The notes: generated from the sequence alone by a model not told the origin. Numbered from the stretch's first letter, positions 23,642 to 31,527 are shown. The stretch: 39,963 nucleotides of DNA from an uncultured Oribacterium sp. (GCA_937927445.1 CALAOB010000107.1:1-39963); one strand, 5' to 3'. Made by a program: numbers and translations.

Positions 23642-24457
23642 TCAGATACCTTCCTTCGTTGAAAGGAGGATACGGTCGTTGTTCATCTCCTTGCCGGCAC
23701 CCTCGGCGAAGCGCTCGAGGAGATCGTTGACACTCATCTTCGCTCTTTCCTCGCCACGTACGTCGAAGACAATGCTTCCGCTGTTCATCATCAGTGTCCG
23801 GTTCCCGAGCTCCAGTGCCTGGTTCATGTTGTGGGTGACCATGAGGCAGCTGATGTTCCGCTCCTTCACGATCTTCTTCGTGAGCTCCAGCACCTTCTTC
23901 GCCGTCGCCGGATCGAGGGCCGCCGTATGCTCATCGAGCATGAGGATCTTCGGCGTGACCATGGTGGCCATCAGCAGGGTCAGGGCCTGACGCTGTCCGC
24001 CGGACAGGAGTCCCACCGGCTGGCTCATCCGGTCCTCGAGTCCCATATCGAGGAGCGAGAGCTGTTCCCGGAAGGCCGCGCGGTCCTTCTTCGTCACATA
24101 GCTGAAGAGGCCCTTCTTATGCTCGCTGGCCCGAAGATAGGCCACCGAGAGGTTCTCCTCGATCGTCATGTGCGGTGCCGTACCCATCAGCGGATCCTGG
24201 AAGAGGCGTCCGATGTAGCGGCTGCGGACATGCTCCGGGACGAAGGTGATGTCCTCTCCGTCGAGCTCGATGTAGCCGGAGTCCGTGTAGAAGCTCCCGG
24301 CGATGGCATTGAACAGCGTCGACTTACCGGCGCCGTTTGAACCGACGATCGTGGCGAAATCCCCGTCCTCGAGGGTGAGGCAGAGATTCGAGATGGCACG
24401 CTTTTCATTGACGGTGCCTGCATTGAAGGTCTTAAAGATATGTTCGATTTTCAGCAT
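23642..24457 (-). CDS. trpZ: ABC transporter ATP-binding protein, TrpZ type (system 2)
   Basis: 271 residues from the ATG at 24457 (GGGAGGT upstream, two bases from the permease stop). Walker A GSNGAGKST, YIGRLFQDPLMGTAPHMTIEEN, signature LLSGGQRQALTLL and Walker B ILMLDEHTAALDPATA are complete. Clearly paralogous to the ATPase at 6273; both share GTVNEKRA-type N-terminal text. Third gene of a locus headed by a tryptophan T-box, so tryptophan import is the likely role. The name follows the TrpXYZ family usage. Confidence 0.88.
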   Translation of the reverse strand: MLKIEHIFKTFNAGTVNEKRAISNLCLTLEDGDFATIVGSNGAGKSTLFNAIAGSFYTDSGYIELDGEDITFVPEHVRSRYIGRLFQDPLMGTAPHMTIEENLSVAYLRASEHKKGLFSYVTKKDRAAFREQLSLLDMGLEDRMSQPVGLLSGGQRQALTLLMATMVTPKILMLDEHTAALDPATAKKVLELTKKIVKERNISCLMVTHNMNQALELGNRTLMMNSGSIVFDVRGEERAKMSVNDLLERFAEGAGKEMNNDRILLSTKEGI

Positions 24458-24458
24458 C

Positions 24459-25403
24459 TCATCTACCTCCCTGCATGGACTTGCGTTCACGGATCGCGTT
24501 CATCTGCTTATGCTTGAATGCGACGAGCTCCTTCGCACGCGGTGCGGCGATGGCCACCGCGACGATCACCGCCGATACCAGCTTGAAGGCCTCGGTCGGC
24601 ACATTGAGACGGAGCGCGATGGAAATGATGAAGCGGTAGAGGCAGGAGCCCACGACCATACCGAAGATCCGCGCCATCATCTTCCGCTTGCCGAAGAGGG
24701 TTTCGCCGATGACGAGGGACGCGAGAGCGATCGTGACCATACCGGTGCCGAGGTTGATGTCACAGGTTTTGTTGTACTGCGCGATGAGACATCCAGCCAG
24801 ACCGGTGATCGCATTGGCCACACAGAGACCGACCGTGATCGTGAACGCCGGGTTGATCGAGGACGCACGCACCATCGCCGGGCTGTCACCCGTCGCACGG
24901 ATCGAGAGACCGAGGGTCGTGCTCAGGAACCAGCGGATCAGCAGGCAGACCACGAGGACGACCGCCGCGAGGAGGATCAGCTTGCTCCAGCTCGTGAAGG
25001 CCTTACTGCTGCTCAGCTTTCCGAAGAGCGTGAAGATCGTGTCCGTGCCGAAGATGGAGACGTTTGAGCTGAAGCCCATGACAGCCAGATTCACGGTATA
25101 GAGTCCCGTGTTCACGATGATACCCGCAAGGATGCTCTCGACGCCGAGCTTCGTCTGCAGAAACGCCGTCACGAAGCCCGAGCAGACGCCCGCTGCCATC
25201 GCCGCAAAAATCGCAAGGAAAGGATGACCTGCGATGGTCACGACCGCGCCCACCGCGCAGCCGAGGGTGTAGCAGCCGTCGGTCGAAAGATCACAGATAT
25301 TCAGGATGGAATAGCTGATAAACAGTGAAAGCGCCACCAGCGAGTAGACGAGACCTACCTCCAGTGCCGTGCGGATGATGCCCGCTGTGAGAAAACCAGT
25401 CAA
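24459..25403 (-). CDS. trpY: ABC transporter permease, TrpY type (system 2)
   Basis: 314 residues, about eight membrane segments. Coupling-region landmarks NICDLSTDGCYTLGCAVG near 34 and TLGLSIRATGDSPAMVRASS near 168 parallel the permease at 7074. The start is a TTG at 25403 with a full AGGAGGT eight bases upstream; the ATG overlapping that SD reads out of frame into a stop after three codons. It lies downstream of the lipoprotein gene beyond a terminator and a REP-like repeat, so partial read-through or a second promoter must feed it. Confidence 0.87.
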   Translation of the reverse strand: MTGFLTAGIIRTALEVGLVYSLVALSLFISYSILNICDLSTDGCYTLGCAVGAVVTIAGHPFLAIFAAMAAGVCSGFVTAFLQTKLGVESILAGIIVNTGLYTVNLAVMGFSSNVSIFGTDTIFTLFGKLSSSKAFTSWSKLILLAAVVLVVCLLIRWFLSTTLGLSIRATGDSPAMVRASSINPAFTITVGLCVANAITGLAGCLIAQYNKTCDINLGTGMVTIALASLVIGETLFGKRKMMARIFGMVVGSCLYRFIISIALRLNVPTEAFKLVSAVIVAVAIAAPRAKELVAFKHKQMNAIRERKSMQGGR

Positions 25404-25453
25404 GGGTTCATACCTCCTAAAAAAAGATAGATATATTGTAGCAGATTTTCTTT

Positions 25454-25485
25454 ATGGGGTCAGACCCCATTACGAATTTCTTAAG
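25454..25485. repeat. REP-like palindrome copy 4
   Basis: Perfect palindrome ATGGGGTCAGACCCCAT (25454-25470), identical to copy 1, then the right arm TACGAATTTCTTAAG. It sits between the lipoprotein terminator and the TTG-started permease gene. Confidence 0.7.
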
Positions 25486-25512
25486 AAAAAGGCTGCCGTT
25501 TGCGCGACAGCC
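25486..25512 (-). terminator. Terminator after the TrpX-type lipoprotein gene
   Basis: Stem AGGCTG with CAGCCT, extended by an inner CG pair set, followed by a T run on the minus strand (25486-25490). Confidence 0.75.
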
Positions 25513-25592
25513 TCTGTGATGCTTTGTGCCTGCTCCGCTCCTCTGCGGAAGCACAGCTTTTCAGATTCGGGAAGCACCGAAATCACTCCTTA

Positions 25593-26708
25593 TTATGAGA
25601 ACTCCTTCTCGGTCTTCGTCTCGACGATCTGTGTGCAGAGATCCTGGATCTCGGACTTCACGGTGTCGAGGGAAAGGCCCAGGGCCTCGCAGCTGTCAGT
25701 GTTGATGGTCGCGATACCATTATCGAAGGTCTTGACAGCGAGGCTTGCAGTATCCTTACCATCGAGAAGAATCTCCGCCACGGTATCTGCGGTTGCAACA
25801 CCGAGGTTCGAGTAGTCAACGCCGTAGCCCATGAATGCACCGTTCAGTGCGAAGGAATCCGCACCTGCATAGTGCGGGATGCCCGCCTCGAGGAACTTCT
25901 CATAGATACCGAGCTCTGCCTGCTGAATCGTGTTGTCGGTCGGAGTAAATACAGCATCGACGCCCTCTGCAACGAGTGCATCGGCGGCTGCCTGTACCTC
26001 ATCGGTCTTCGTACCGGTCTTCTCGATGTACTTGATACCCTTACCATCGAGGTACTTCTTCGCATCCTCGATCGGCTGCTTCGAGGAATCCTCGGAGTTG
26101 GAGTACAGAAGTCCGACATAATCGGTATCCGGATTCACGGCCAGCATGAGATCCATGATCGCGTTTGTATTCAGTGCATCCGATGTTCCGGTAATGTTGG
26201 CGCCTGGCGCATCCATGGACGCAACCAGCTTCGCGGATACCGGATCCGATACAGCAGAGAAGACAACCGGGATATCCTGACCTTCCACTGCGGACTGTAC
26301 GACCTGTGCAGCCGGTGTTGCGATCGGGATGATGATGTCGACATCATCCGAGATCAGCTGGCTTGCGATCTGGTTCAATACGGTTGCATCGCCCTGGCCG
26401 TTGAAGGTGTAATCCTTATAATTAAAGTTCACACCCTTCTCCTCGGAAAGCTTATCCAGCTCCTTCTCAACATTCTCCTCGATCTGATTGAGGGACGGAT
26501 GATCCATGAACTGAACGATACCAACCTTATATTCCTTACCAGCTTCTCCAGCTGCCTCCGTAGCAGCTGCGGTGTCGGCTGCAGCTGCGGTGGTCTCCGC
26601 CTTCGTCTCCGCTGCCGTCGTCGCGGTCGGTGTAGAGGAAGAACCACATGCCCCCAGTGTCGCTGCCATCAGTGCTGCCATCGTCGCTGCCATAAACTGC
26701 TTTTTCAT
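25593..26708 (-). CDS. trpX: ABC transporter substrate-binding lipoprotein, TrpX type (system 2)
   Basis: 371 residues. Signal peptide starting MKKQFMAATMAA, lipobox LGAC, then an Ala/Thr/Glu tether. The ABC_sub_bind fold shows YKVGIVQFMDHPSLNQ, IIPIATPAAQVVQ, VFSAVSDPVSAKLV, NITGTSDALN and FTPTDNTIQQAE. The ATG at 26708 follows GGAGGTAAATATT; an ATG 15 bases earlier overlaps that SD and is unlikely. A tryptophan T-box leader ending about 290 bases upstream indicates control by uncharged tRNA-Trp, hence a tryptophan (or precursor) ligand. Paralogous to the lipoprotein at 8310. Confidence 0.9.
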   Translation of the reverse strand: MKKQFMAATMAALMAATLGACGSSSTPTATTAAETKAETTAAAADTAAATEAAGEAGKEYKVGIVQFMDHPSLNQIEENVEKELDKLSEEKGVNFNYKDYTFNGQGDATVLNQIASQLISDDVDIIIPIATPAAQVVQSAVEGQDIPVVFSAVSDPVSAKLVASMDAPGANITGTSDALNTNAIMDLMLAVNPDTDYVGLLYSNSEDSSKQPIEDAKKYLDGKGIKYIEKTGTKTDEVQAAADALVAEGVDAVFTPTDNTIQQAELGIYEKFLEAGIPHYAGADSFALNGAFMGYGVDYSNLGVATADTVAEILLDGKDTASLAVKTFDNGIATINTDSCEALGLSLDTVKSEIQDLCTQIVETKTEKEFS

Positions 26709-26787
26709 AATATTTACCTCCATGATGTCGGGCCCTCGCCCAAAGTAGATGTTCAACTGGAGCTGATCGAAAAATGATGGGGTCCAG

Positions 26788-26860
26788 ACGGCCTCGCCGC
26801 CCGGGGGCATCCACGAGCCTCTCCACCCCTCCGGGATGGCCCTCTCATGGATAAGTACAA
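26788..26860 (-). repeat. Structured leader module R2 (73-bp direct repeat)
   Basis: Minus strand: outer stem ATCCATGAG with CTCGTGGAT, inner stem CCATCCC with GGGGTGG, then GCCCCCGGGCGGCGAG. It differs from R1 at two positions; the one in the stem keeps pairing (C-G to U-G). Lies between the T-box terminator and the trpX start. Confidence 0.65.
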
Positions 26861-26863
26861 GGA

Positions 26864-26930
26864 GACGATGCCATTTGATGCGCCTTCGGCGCGGGCATCG
26901 TCGTTTGATTTTGCCAGCTTCCTGGCAAAA
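26864..26930. repeat. Two perfect hairpins between modules R2 and R1
   Basis: GACGATGCC (26864-26872) pairs with GGCATCGTC (26894-26902) and encloses GCGCC-TTC-GGCGC. TTTTGCCAG (26909-26917) pairs with CTGGCAAAA (26922-26930). Neither has a T run. Confidence 0.6.
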
Positions 26931-27002
26931 CGGCCTCGCCGCCCGGGGGCATCCACGAGCCTCTCCACCCCTCTGGGGTGGCCCTCTCATGGATAAGTAC
27001 AA
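26930..27002 (-). repeat. Structured leader module R1 (73-bp direct repeat)
   Basis: Minus strand: outer stem ATCCATGAG/CTCGTGGAT, inner stem CCACCCC/GGGGTGG, then GCCCCCGGGCGGCGAG. It begins inside the T run of the T-box terminator. The same layout recurs at 31302-31361 with different stem sequences. Confidence 0.65.
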
Positions 27003-27274
27003 AAAAGCCCCATGCGGAGATTTCTCTCTGCATGAGGCGAATTAAACGATAATCCGTGGTACCACTCATCTTACCTTTCGGTCACTTTTCACATACCAGC
27101 ATATGTGCTGCCTGATAACGGTGCAGAACCCGTCGCTTCCTACTCGATCCCTTTCGGAGCGCCCTCCAGAGTCCATTCACTCATCGATCCTGTACCGTAT
27201 TCGCATCATCAACGGCTCTCTTTGACATTCAGGATGAACTACTTCTCTCTGTCATCGGTTTGTTTTATTCGATT
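27001..27274 (-). ncRNA. T-box riboswitch, tryptophan-specific (UGG specifier)
   Basis: Leader on the minus strand. Stem I rises from the 5' side containing CAGAGAGAAGTAG (27235-27252 region) and returns through GTGAATGGACTCTGGAG, where the specifier position reads TGG (27173-27175). The T-box sequence AGTGGTACCACGG (27054-27066) is the conserved tRNA-acceptor bulge. The terminator stem (GCCTCATGCAGAGA side with TCTCCGCATGGGGC) ends in six T at 27001-27006. Uncharged tRNA-Trp would favour antitermination and expression of trpX. Confidence 0.9.
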
Positions 27275-27280
27275 AACCGT

Positions 27281-27309
27281 ACTTTAGCACGTTGAATCAG
27301 AATCGTCAA
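27281..27309 (-). promoter_or_regulatory. Promoter of the T-box/trpX transcript
   Basis: Minus strand: -35 TTGACG (27304-27309), 17-bp spacer, -10 TAAAGT (27281-27286); start near 27274. I see nothing notable at 27310-27410. Confidence 0.6.
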
Positions 27310-27410
27310 CACCGGATCCATAATTAATATTCATGGCAGGATTTCCATCGTAACAGTTAAGCTAAGAGGGCCAGGATGGGCGGCAACAGAAGCCCTACGG
27401 TTACATGCCA

Positions 27411-28442
27411 TTATCGATCCATCTCGCTGTGGAAGCCGGTGGAGTAATGATCGCGGATAACCGACTCGATCTCCTTCAGTGAGCTCTGTGGCAGATCACC
27501 CGGAATGGTGTTCTTCATCGAAGAGGTCGCATTACCATACTTCACCGCCTCCTGAACATCACCGTTCGAGTGGATCAGTCCATAGAGCGCACCGGAAATA
27601 TACGCATCGCCGGATCCGATCCGATCGACGACATCGATGTTCTCGTACGCCGGCTCCTCGAAGTAGGCGTCACGCTCTGCGCAGTAGGCGAGGGAACTGA
27701 AATCATGGCTCTTCGGACTGTGTACCGTACGCTGGGTCGCAAATACGGCCTTGATCGGGAACTCCTCGGTGAAGCTCTTGATCATCTCACGGCAGCTTCC
27801 GGTCTTCAGGAAAGTAAGCTGTGCCGTCGACTCCGAGCAGAAGAAAATATCAACATACGGAAGGATCTTCAGGATCGTCTCGCGTGCCTCATCGCCGCTC
27901 CAAAGGTTTCCACGGAAGTTGACGTCGAAGGAAATCAGCGCACCGTTTTCCTTGAAGCGCTTGATCGCCTCGATGGTCGTCTCGCGAAGCTTCGAGGACA
28001 GCGCGAGCGTGATGCCCGAGGTATGGAAGCACTTCGTGCTCTTATATACCTCCGGATCGATCTCATCAAGATTCAGTGAGAAGAAGCTCGAGTTCCGGCG
28101 GTCATAGATGACCTGCGGCTTACGCGGATAGGCGCCATACTCATAGTAGTACACACCGACTCTCGCATCCTCTGAGTGATCGTAGATAAAGAAGTCATCC
28201 GATACGCCGTAGCTACGGATGGTACCCTTCATGAACTGTCCGAGGTCATGGGCCGGAAGCTTCGAGATGATACCGGTATGCAGACCGAGCAGTGCGGCAC
28301 CTACCGCTACGTTCAGCTCTGCACCGCCGACGTTCTTCTCGAACACATCCGAACGGGCGATACGCTCGTTACCCGGTGGCGAAAGTCGAAGCAGCAGCTG
28401 TCCCATCGTGACAAGATCAAAGGGTCTATCCGGAAAATTCAT
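27411..28442 (-). CDS. kdgK: 2-keto-3-deoxygluconate kinase (PfkB family)
   Basis: 343 residues from the ATG at 28442, the one placed seven bases after GGGAGG. PfkB fold: GQLLLRLSPPGNERIARSDVFEKNVGGAELNVAVGAALLG near the N terminus (substrate region with the GGAELNVA motif), ISFDVNFRGNLWS near 175, and the anion-hole/catalytic motif DRIGSGDAYISGALYG near 285 (GSGD in place of GAGD). It phosphorylates KDG to KDPG, the step feeding the aldolase in hexuronate breakdown. Divergent from the LacI regulator, with the operator in the shared gap. No KDPG aldolase is in the window. Confidence 0.82.
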   Translation of the reverse strand: MNFPDRPFDLVTMGQLLLRLSPPGNERIARSDVFEKNVGGAELNVAVGAALLGLHTGIISKLPAHDLGQFMKGTIRSYGVSDDFFIYDHSEDARVGVYYYEYGAYPRKPQVIYDRRNSSFFSLNLDEIDPEVYKSTKCFHTSGITLALSSKLRETTIEAIKRFKENGALISFDVNFRGNLWSGDEARETILKILPYVDIFFCSESTAQLTFLKTGSCREMIKSFTEEFPIKAVFATQRTVHSPKSHDFSSLAYCAERDAYFEEPAYENIDVVDRIGSGDAYISGALYGLIHSNGDVQEAVKYGNATSSMKNTIPGDLPQSSLKEIESVIRDHYSTGFHSEMDR

Positions 28443-28502
28443 ATTCATGCCTCCCATGCCTCGGAAAATGCTTCCGAAATTGTTGATATTGCATATAATG
28501 CA

Positions 28503-28554
28503 TTGATTTTATACCATTCTTTCGTTATAATCAAGGCAAATGTAAACGCTTACA
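28503..28554 (+). promoter_or_regulatory. lacI-family promoter and operator in the kdgK/regulator gap
   Basis: Plus strand: -35 TTGATT (28503-28508), 17-bp spacer, -10 TATAAT (28526-28531). The perfect-centre palindrome TGTAAACGCTTACA (28541-28554), a typical LacI/GalR operator, lies at the predicted start site. The minus strand has a TATAAA over the same stretch for kdgK, so one operator could control both genes. Confidence 0.7.
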
Positions 28555-28613
28555 CAAAAGACTTCATTTCCTTACGGAAATCTTTCATGCGAAGCGTTAA
28601 AGAAGGAAAAAGT

Positions 28614-29642
28614 ATGAATATTTACGATATCTCGAAAGTGGCGGGGGTTTCCATCGCCTCCGTCTCCCGTGTCATCAACGGCGCGGAAAACGTCTCCGAG
28701 AAGACCCGGAAAAAGGTGCTCGACGTCATCGACCAGTACGGCTACACGCCGAACGCGTATGCACGTGGGCTCGGACGCGGTTCCATGAAGACCATCGGCA
28801 TCATGTGCTCCGACCCGACCGATATGTACCTCGCGAGCGCCATCAACTTCCTCGAGACTGAGCTGCGCAGCCAGGGCTATAATTCCATCCTCTGCTGCAC
28901 CGGCTTCGAGCTCGAGAATAAAAAGGCGAGCTTCGAGCTCCTGAAATCCCGTCAGGTCGACGCCTTCGTCCTCGTCGGTTCACAGTTCATCGAGCCGAAT
29001 CCGGAGGACAATGCCTACATCATCGAGGGTGCCCGGGAGCACCCGGTCATGATTCTCAACGGTTATCTCGAGGGCGAGAACATCTACTGCACCGTCTGCG
29101 ATGAGCAGGGCGGTATGCGAAACGCACTCCACCAGCTCTATGACACCGGCGCACGGAAGTTCGTCTATGTCTATTCGAGCGTCAGCTACTCCGGCACACA
29201 AAAGCTCGCAGGCCTCCACCAGGGCATCAAGGAGCTCGGTCTTTCGGAAAGCGCACTCCGCACCGTACATGGTCATCGTCGCTTCGACGAGATGGCGAAG
29301 CTTCTGAAGGAGGCCTACGAAGAGGAAGCCTTCGACGCCATCCTCGGCTCCTCGGACACCTCCGGTGTCGGTGCCGTCAAGTTTGCGCGTCTCATGGGCC
29401 TTCGGATCCCGGAGGAACTCCAGATCGTCAGCTGGAACGACTCCACCCTCGCGGTGGCCTCCTCTCCGGAGCTGACCAGTGTCGACGCGATGCTGAAGGA
29501 GCTCTGCCAGAAGACCTGCCAGAACCTGATGGCGCTTCTGAATCCGAGCGAGGACGAAAACGGTGACCCGATCGAAGCGGACATCCCGAAGAAAACCGTC
29601 ATCGCGACGCGCCTCGTCACGCGTGAAACCACGCGTTTCTGA
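28614..29642 (+). CDS. LacI/GalR-family repressor of hexuronate genes
   Basis: 342 residues. N-terminal helix-turn-helix MNIYDISKVAGVSIASVSRVINGAENVSEKTRKKV with hinge YTPNAYARGLG, then a periplasmic-binding-type effector domain (IGIMCSDPTDMYLASAINFLE; ILGSSDTSGVGAVKFARLMG; VSWNDSTLAVASSPELTSVD). The ATG at 28614 has AGAAGGA. By position between kdgK and uxaC it should act as a KdgR/UxuR-like repressor binding the palindrome in its own promoter. The effector (a hexuronate or KDG) is inferred. Confidence 0.85.
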   Translation: MNIYDISKVAGVSIASVSRVINGAENVSEKTRKKVLDVIDQYGYTPNAYARGLGRGSMKTIGIMCSDPTDMYLASAINFLETELRSQGYNSILCCTGFELENKKASFELLKSRQVDAFVLVGSQFIEPNPEDNAYIIEGAREHPVMILNGYLEGENIYCTVCDEQGGMRNALHQLYDTGARKFVYVYSSVSYSGTQKLAGLHQGIKELGLSESALRTVHGHRRFDEMAKLLKEAYEEEAFDAILGSSDTSGVGAVKFARLMGLRIPEELQIVSWNDSTLAVASSPELTSVDAMLKELCQKTCQNLMALLNPSEDENGDPIEADIPKKTVIATRLVTRETTRF

Positions 29643-29871
29643 ATTTCGAAGGCTCAGCCTCTCCTGCCCGGTCGCAAATCATCGCCACTCACAGAGGCCA
29701 GTTCTTCGTCGGATGGGTACGAGTGAAATCCCGTAAGCATTGGCCGTCCGACACCCCACACCGAAGACAATGCCGCAAGGCGTTGCATATACATCTATCC
29801 TATCTGTCCGCATCCCCGGAACGAAGTGTACGGGTCCCGCAACAGATACACAAACTCATGGAGGTAAAGCT

Positions 29872-31299
29872 ATGAAACCATTTATGGACAAGGACTTCCT
29901 GCTCTCAACCGATGTAGCGAAGGAGCTCTATCACGAGATTGCAGAGAAGGCACCGATTCTCGATTACCACTGTCACATCGATCCGAAGGATATCGCAACC
30001 GACAAGAGCTACGATAACATCTACCAGGTATGGCTCGGAAAGCCACCAATCGGTGACCACTACAAGTGGAGACAGATGCGTGTCAACGGCGTACCGGAGG
30101 AGTACATCACCGGTGACAAGCCAGACCGCGAGAAGTTCCAGATGTGGGCAGAAACCCTTCCGAAGCTCATCGGCAACCCGCTCTACCACTGGTCTCACCT
30201 CGAGCTTCGTAAGTACTTCGGCTACGAGGGCTACCTCAATGGCGATACTGCTGAGGAAGTATGGAACCTCTGCAACGAGAAGCTGCACGATCCGTCCATG
30301 TCCGTACGGAACATCATCAAGCAGTCGAACGTAAAGCTCATCTGCACCACCGATGACCCGATCGATACCCTCGAGTGGCATCAGAAGATCAAGGACGACG
30401 CAAGCTTCGACGTACAGGTTCTGCCTGCATGGAGACCGGACAAGCTGAACAACATCGAGCTCCCGACCTTCGCACCATACATCGCAAAGCTCGCCGAGAG
30501 ATCCGGCATCGCCATCAGCGATATGGATTCCCTCGAGAAGGCAGTTGCTGACCGTCTCGACTTCTTCCAGTCCATGGGCTGCTCCGTCACTGACCACGGT
30601 GTTCGCTACGTCGCATACGCTCCGGCGGAGAGAGCTGAGCTTAATGCGATTCTGAACAAGGCAATGAACGGCGAGGCCGTGACCACAGAAGAGGCTGCCA
30701 AGTACAAGACCGCGATGCTGATTTTCCTTGCAAAGGAGTACAACAAGCGTGACATGGTCATGCAGATCCACTACGGCTGCGTACGTGATAACAACGCCGA
30801 CATGTTCGCAAAGCTCGGCCCGGATACCGGCTTCGACTCCGTCGACAACTACGCTCCGGCTGATCAGCTCGCGAAGTTCTTCAACGCCCTCAGTGCGACG
30901 GATGAGATCCCAAAGACCATCCTCTACTCACTGAACCCTTGCGATAACACCACGATCAACACCATCGCTGGCTGCTTCTGCAAGGCACCTGTAAAGAACA
31001 GAATCACCCAGGGTTCCGCATGGTGGTTCAACGATCACAAGCAGGGCATGATCGACCAGATGGTCAACATGGCGAACCTTTCCGCACTCGGAAACTTCAA
31101 CGGTATGCTGACCGACTCCCGCTCCTTCCTCTCCTACGCTCGTCACGACTACTTCCGTCGTATCCTCTGCGAGCTGATCGGACAGTGGGTTGAGAACGGT
31201 GAGTATCCGTACGACAAGAAGGCCCTGACCGAAATCGTAAAGGGCATCTCCTACAACAACGCTGTGAAGTACTTCGGATTTGATCTTGAACTTTGTTAA
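29872..31299 (+). CDS. uxaC: Glucuronate isomerase
   Basis: 475 residues; interconverts D-glucuronate and D-fructuronate (also galacturonate and tagaturonate), the first step of hexuronate catabolism. Amidohydrolase-like: YHCHIDPKDIA near residue 28 (metal His pair), GKPPIGDHYKWRQMR, ICTTDDPIDTLEWH near 160, VMQIHYGCVRDNN near 293, and GMLTDSRSFLSYARHDYFRRILCELIG near 400. Length matches the family. The ATG at 29872 has GGAGGT upstream. The 229-bp gap before it holds a 9-bp hairpin (GTCGGATGG/CCGTCCGAC) but no clear promoter, so it may be read from the regulator promoter. Confidence 0.95.
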   Translation: MKPFMDKDFLLSTDVAKELYHEIAEKAPILDYHCHIDPKDIATDKSYDNIYQVWLGKPPIGDHYKWRQMRVNGVPEEYITGDKPDREKFQMWAETLPKLIGNPLYHWSHLELRKYFGYEGYLNGDTAEEVWNLCNEKLHDPSMSVRNIIKQSNVKLICTTDDPIDTLEWHQKIKDDASFDVQVLPAWRPDKLNNIELPTFAPYIAKLAERSGIAISDMDSLEKAVADRLDFFQSMGCSVTDHGVRYVAYAPAERAELNAILNKAMNGEAVTTEEAAKYKTAMLIFLAKEYNKRDMVMQIHYGCVRDNNADMFAKLGPDTGFDSVDNYAPADQLAKFFNALSATDEIPKTILYSLNPCDNTTINTIAGCFCKAPVKNRITQGSAWWFNDHKQGMIDQMVNMANLSALGNFNGMLTDSRSFLSYARHDYFRRILCELIGQWVENGEYPYDKKALTEIVKGISYNNAVKYFGFDLELC

Positions 31300-31301
31300 A
31301 T

Positions 31302-31361
31302 ATCATGGGGGAGTGCCGCCCGTAGGGCGCGGGGGTCCCCGTGATGCCCCCGGGCGGCGAG
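31302..31361 (+). repeat. Structured module R3 downstream of uxaC
   Basis: Plus strand: outer stem ATCATGGGG (31302-31310) with CCCCGTGAT (31337-31345), inner stem CGCCC-GTA-GGGCG (31317-31329), then GCCCCCGGGCGGCGAG (31346-31361). The layout and final 16-mer equal those of R1 and R2; the stems differ but pair. It starts three bases after the uxaC stop. Confidence 0.65.
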
Positions 31362-31367
31362 ATACAG

Positions 31368-31438
31368 CTCCCAAGGGAACATTTCCCTTGGGAGGCCTCA
31401 GCGGCGAGCGTATTCAAAGCTTTGCCGTAGGCAAAGCT
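31368..31438. repeat. Two perfect hairpins following module R3
   Basis: CTCCCAAGGGAA with its 12-bp complement (31368-31394, loop CAT), and AGCTTTGCC-GTA-GGCAAAGCT (31418-31438). The link between them repeats GCGGCGAG from the end of R3. Confidence 0.6.
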
Positions 31439-31462
31439 ACTTTGCCCGTTTTGCCTGTTCAA

Positions 31463-31512
31463 AAAAAGAGGGAACACATGATCCATAAAGGATCAATGTG
31501 TTCCCTCTTTTT
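31463..31512. terminator. Bidirectional terminator between uxaC and rnpB
   Basis: Long stem AAAAAGAGGGAACACA with TGTGTTCCCTCTTTTT and an inner ATCC/GGAT pairing around loop ATAAA. T runs on both strands, so it ends rnpB (minus) and anything from uxaC (plus). Confidence 0.9.
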
Positions 31513-31527
31513 GTTTTTCTGAAATAT

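Noticed and set aside
26836..27069. Repeated peptide (HERATPEGWRGSWMPPGGEAV) encoded by the R1/R2 repeats
   Set aside because: It arises only because R1 and R2 are near-identical non-coding repeats in compatible frames; it runs through the T-box terminator and lacks an SD.
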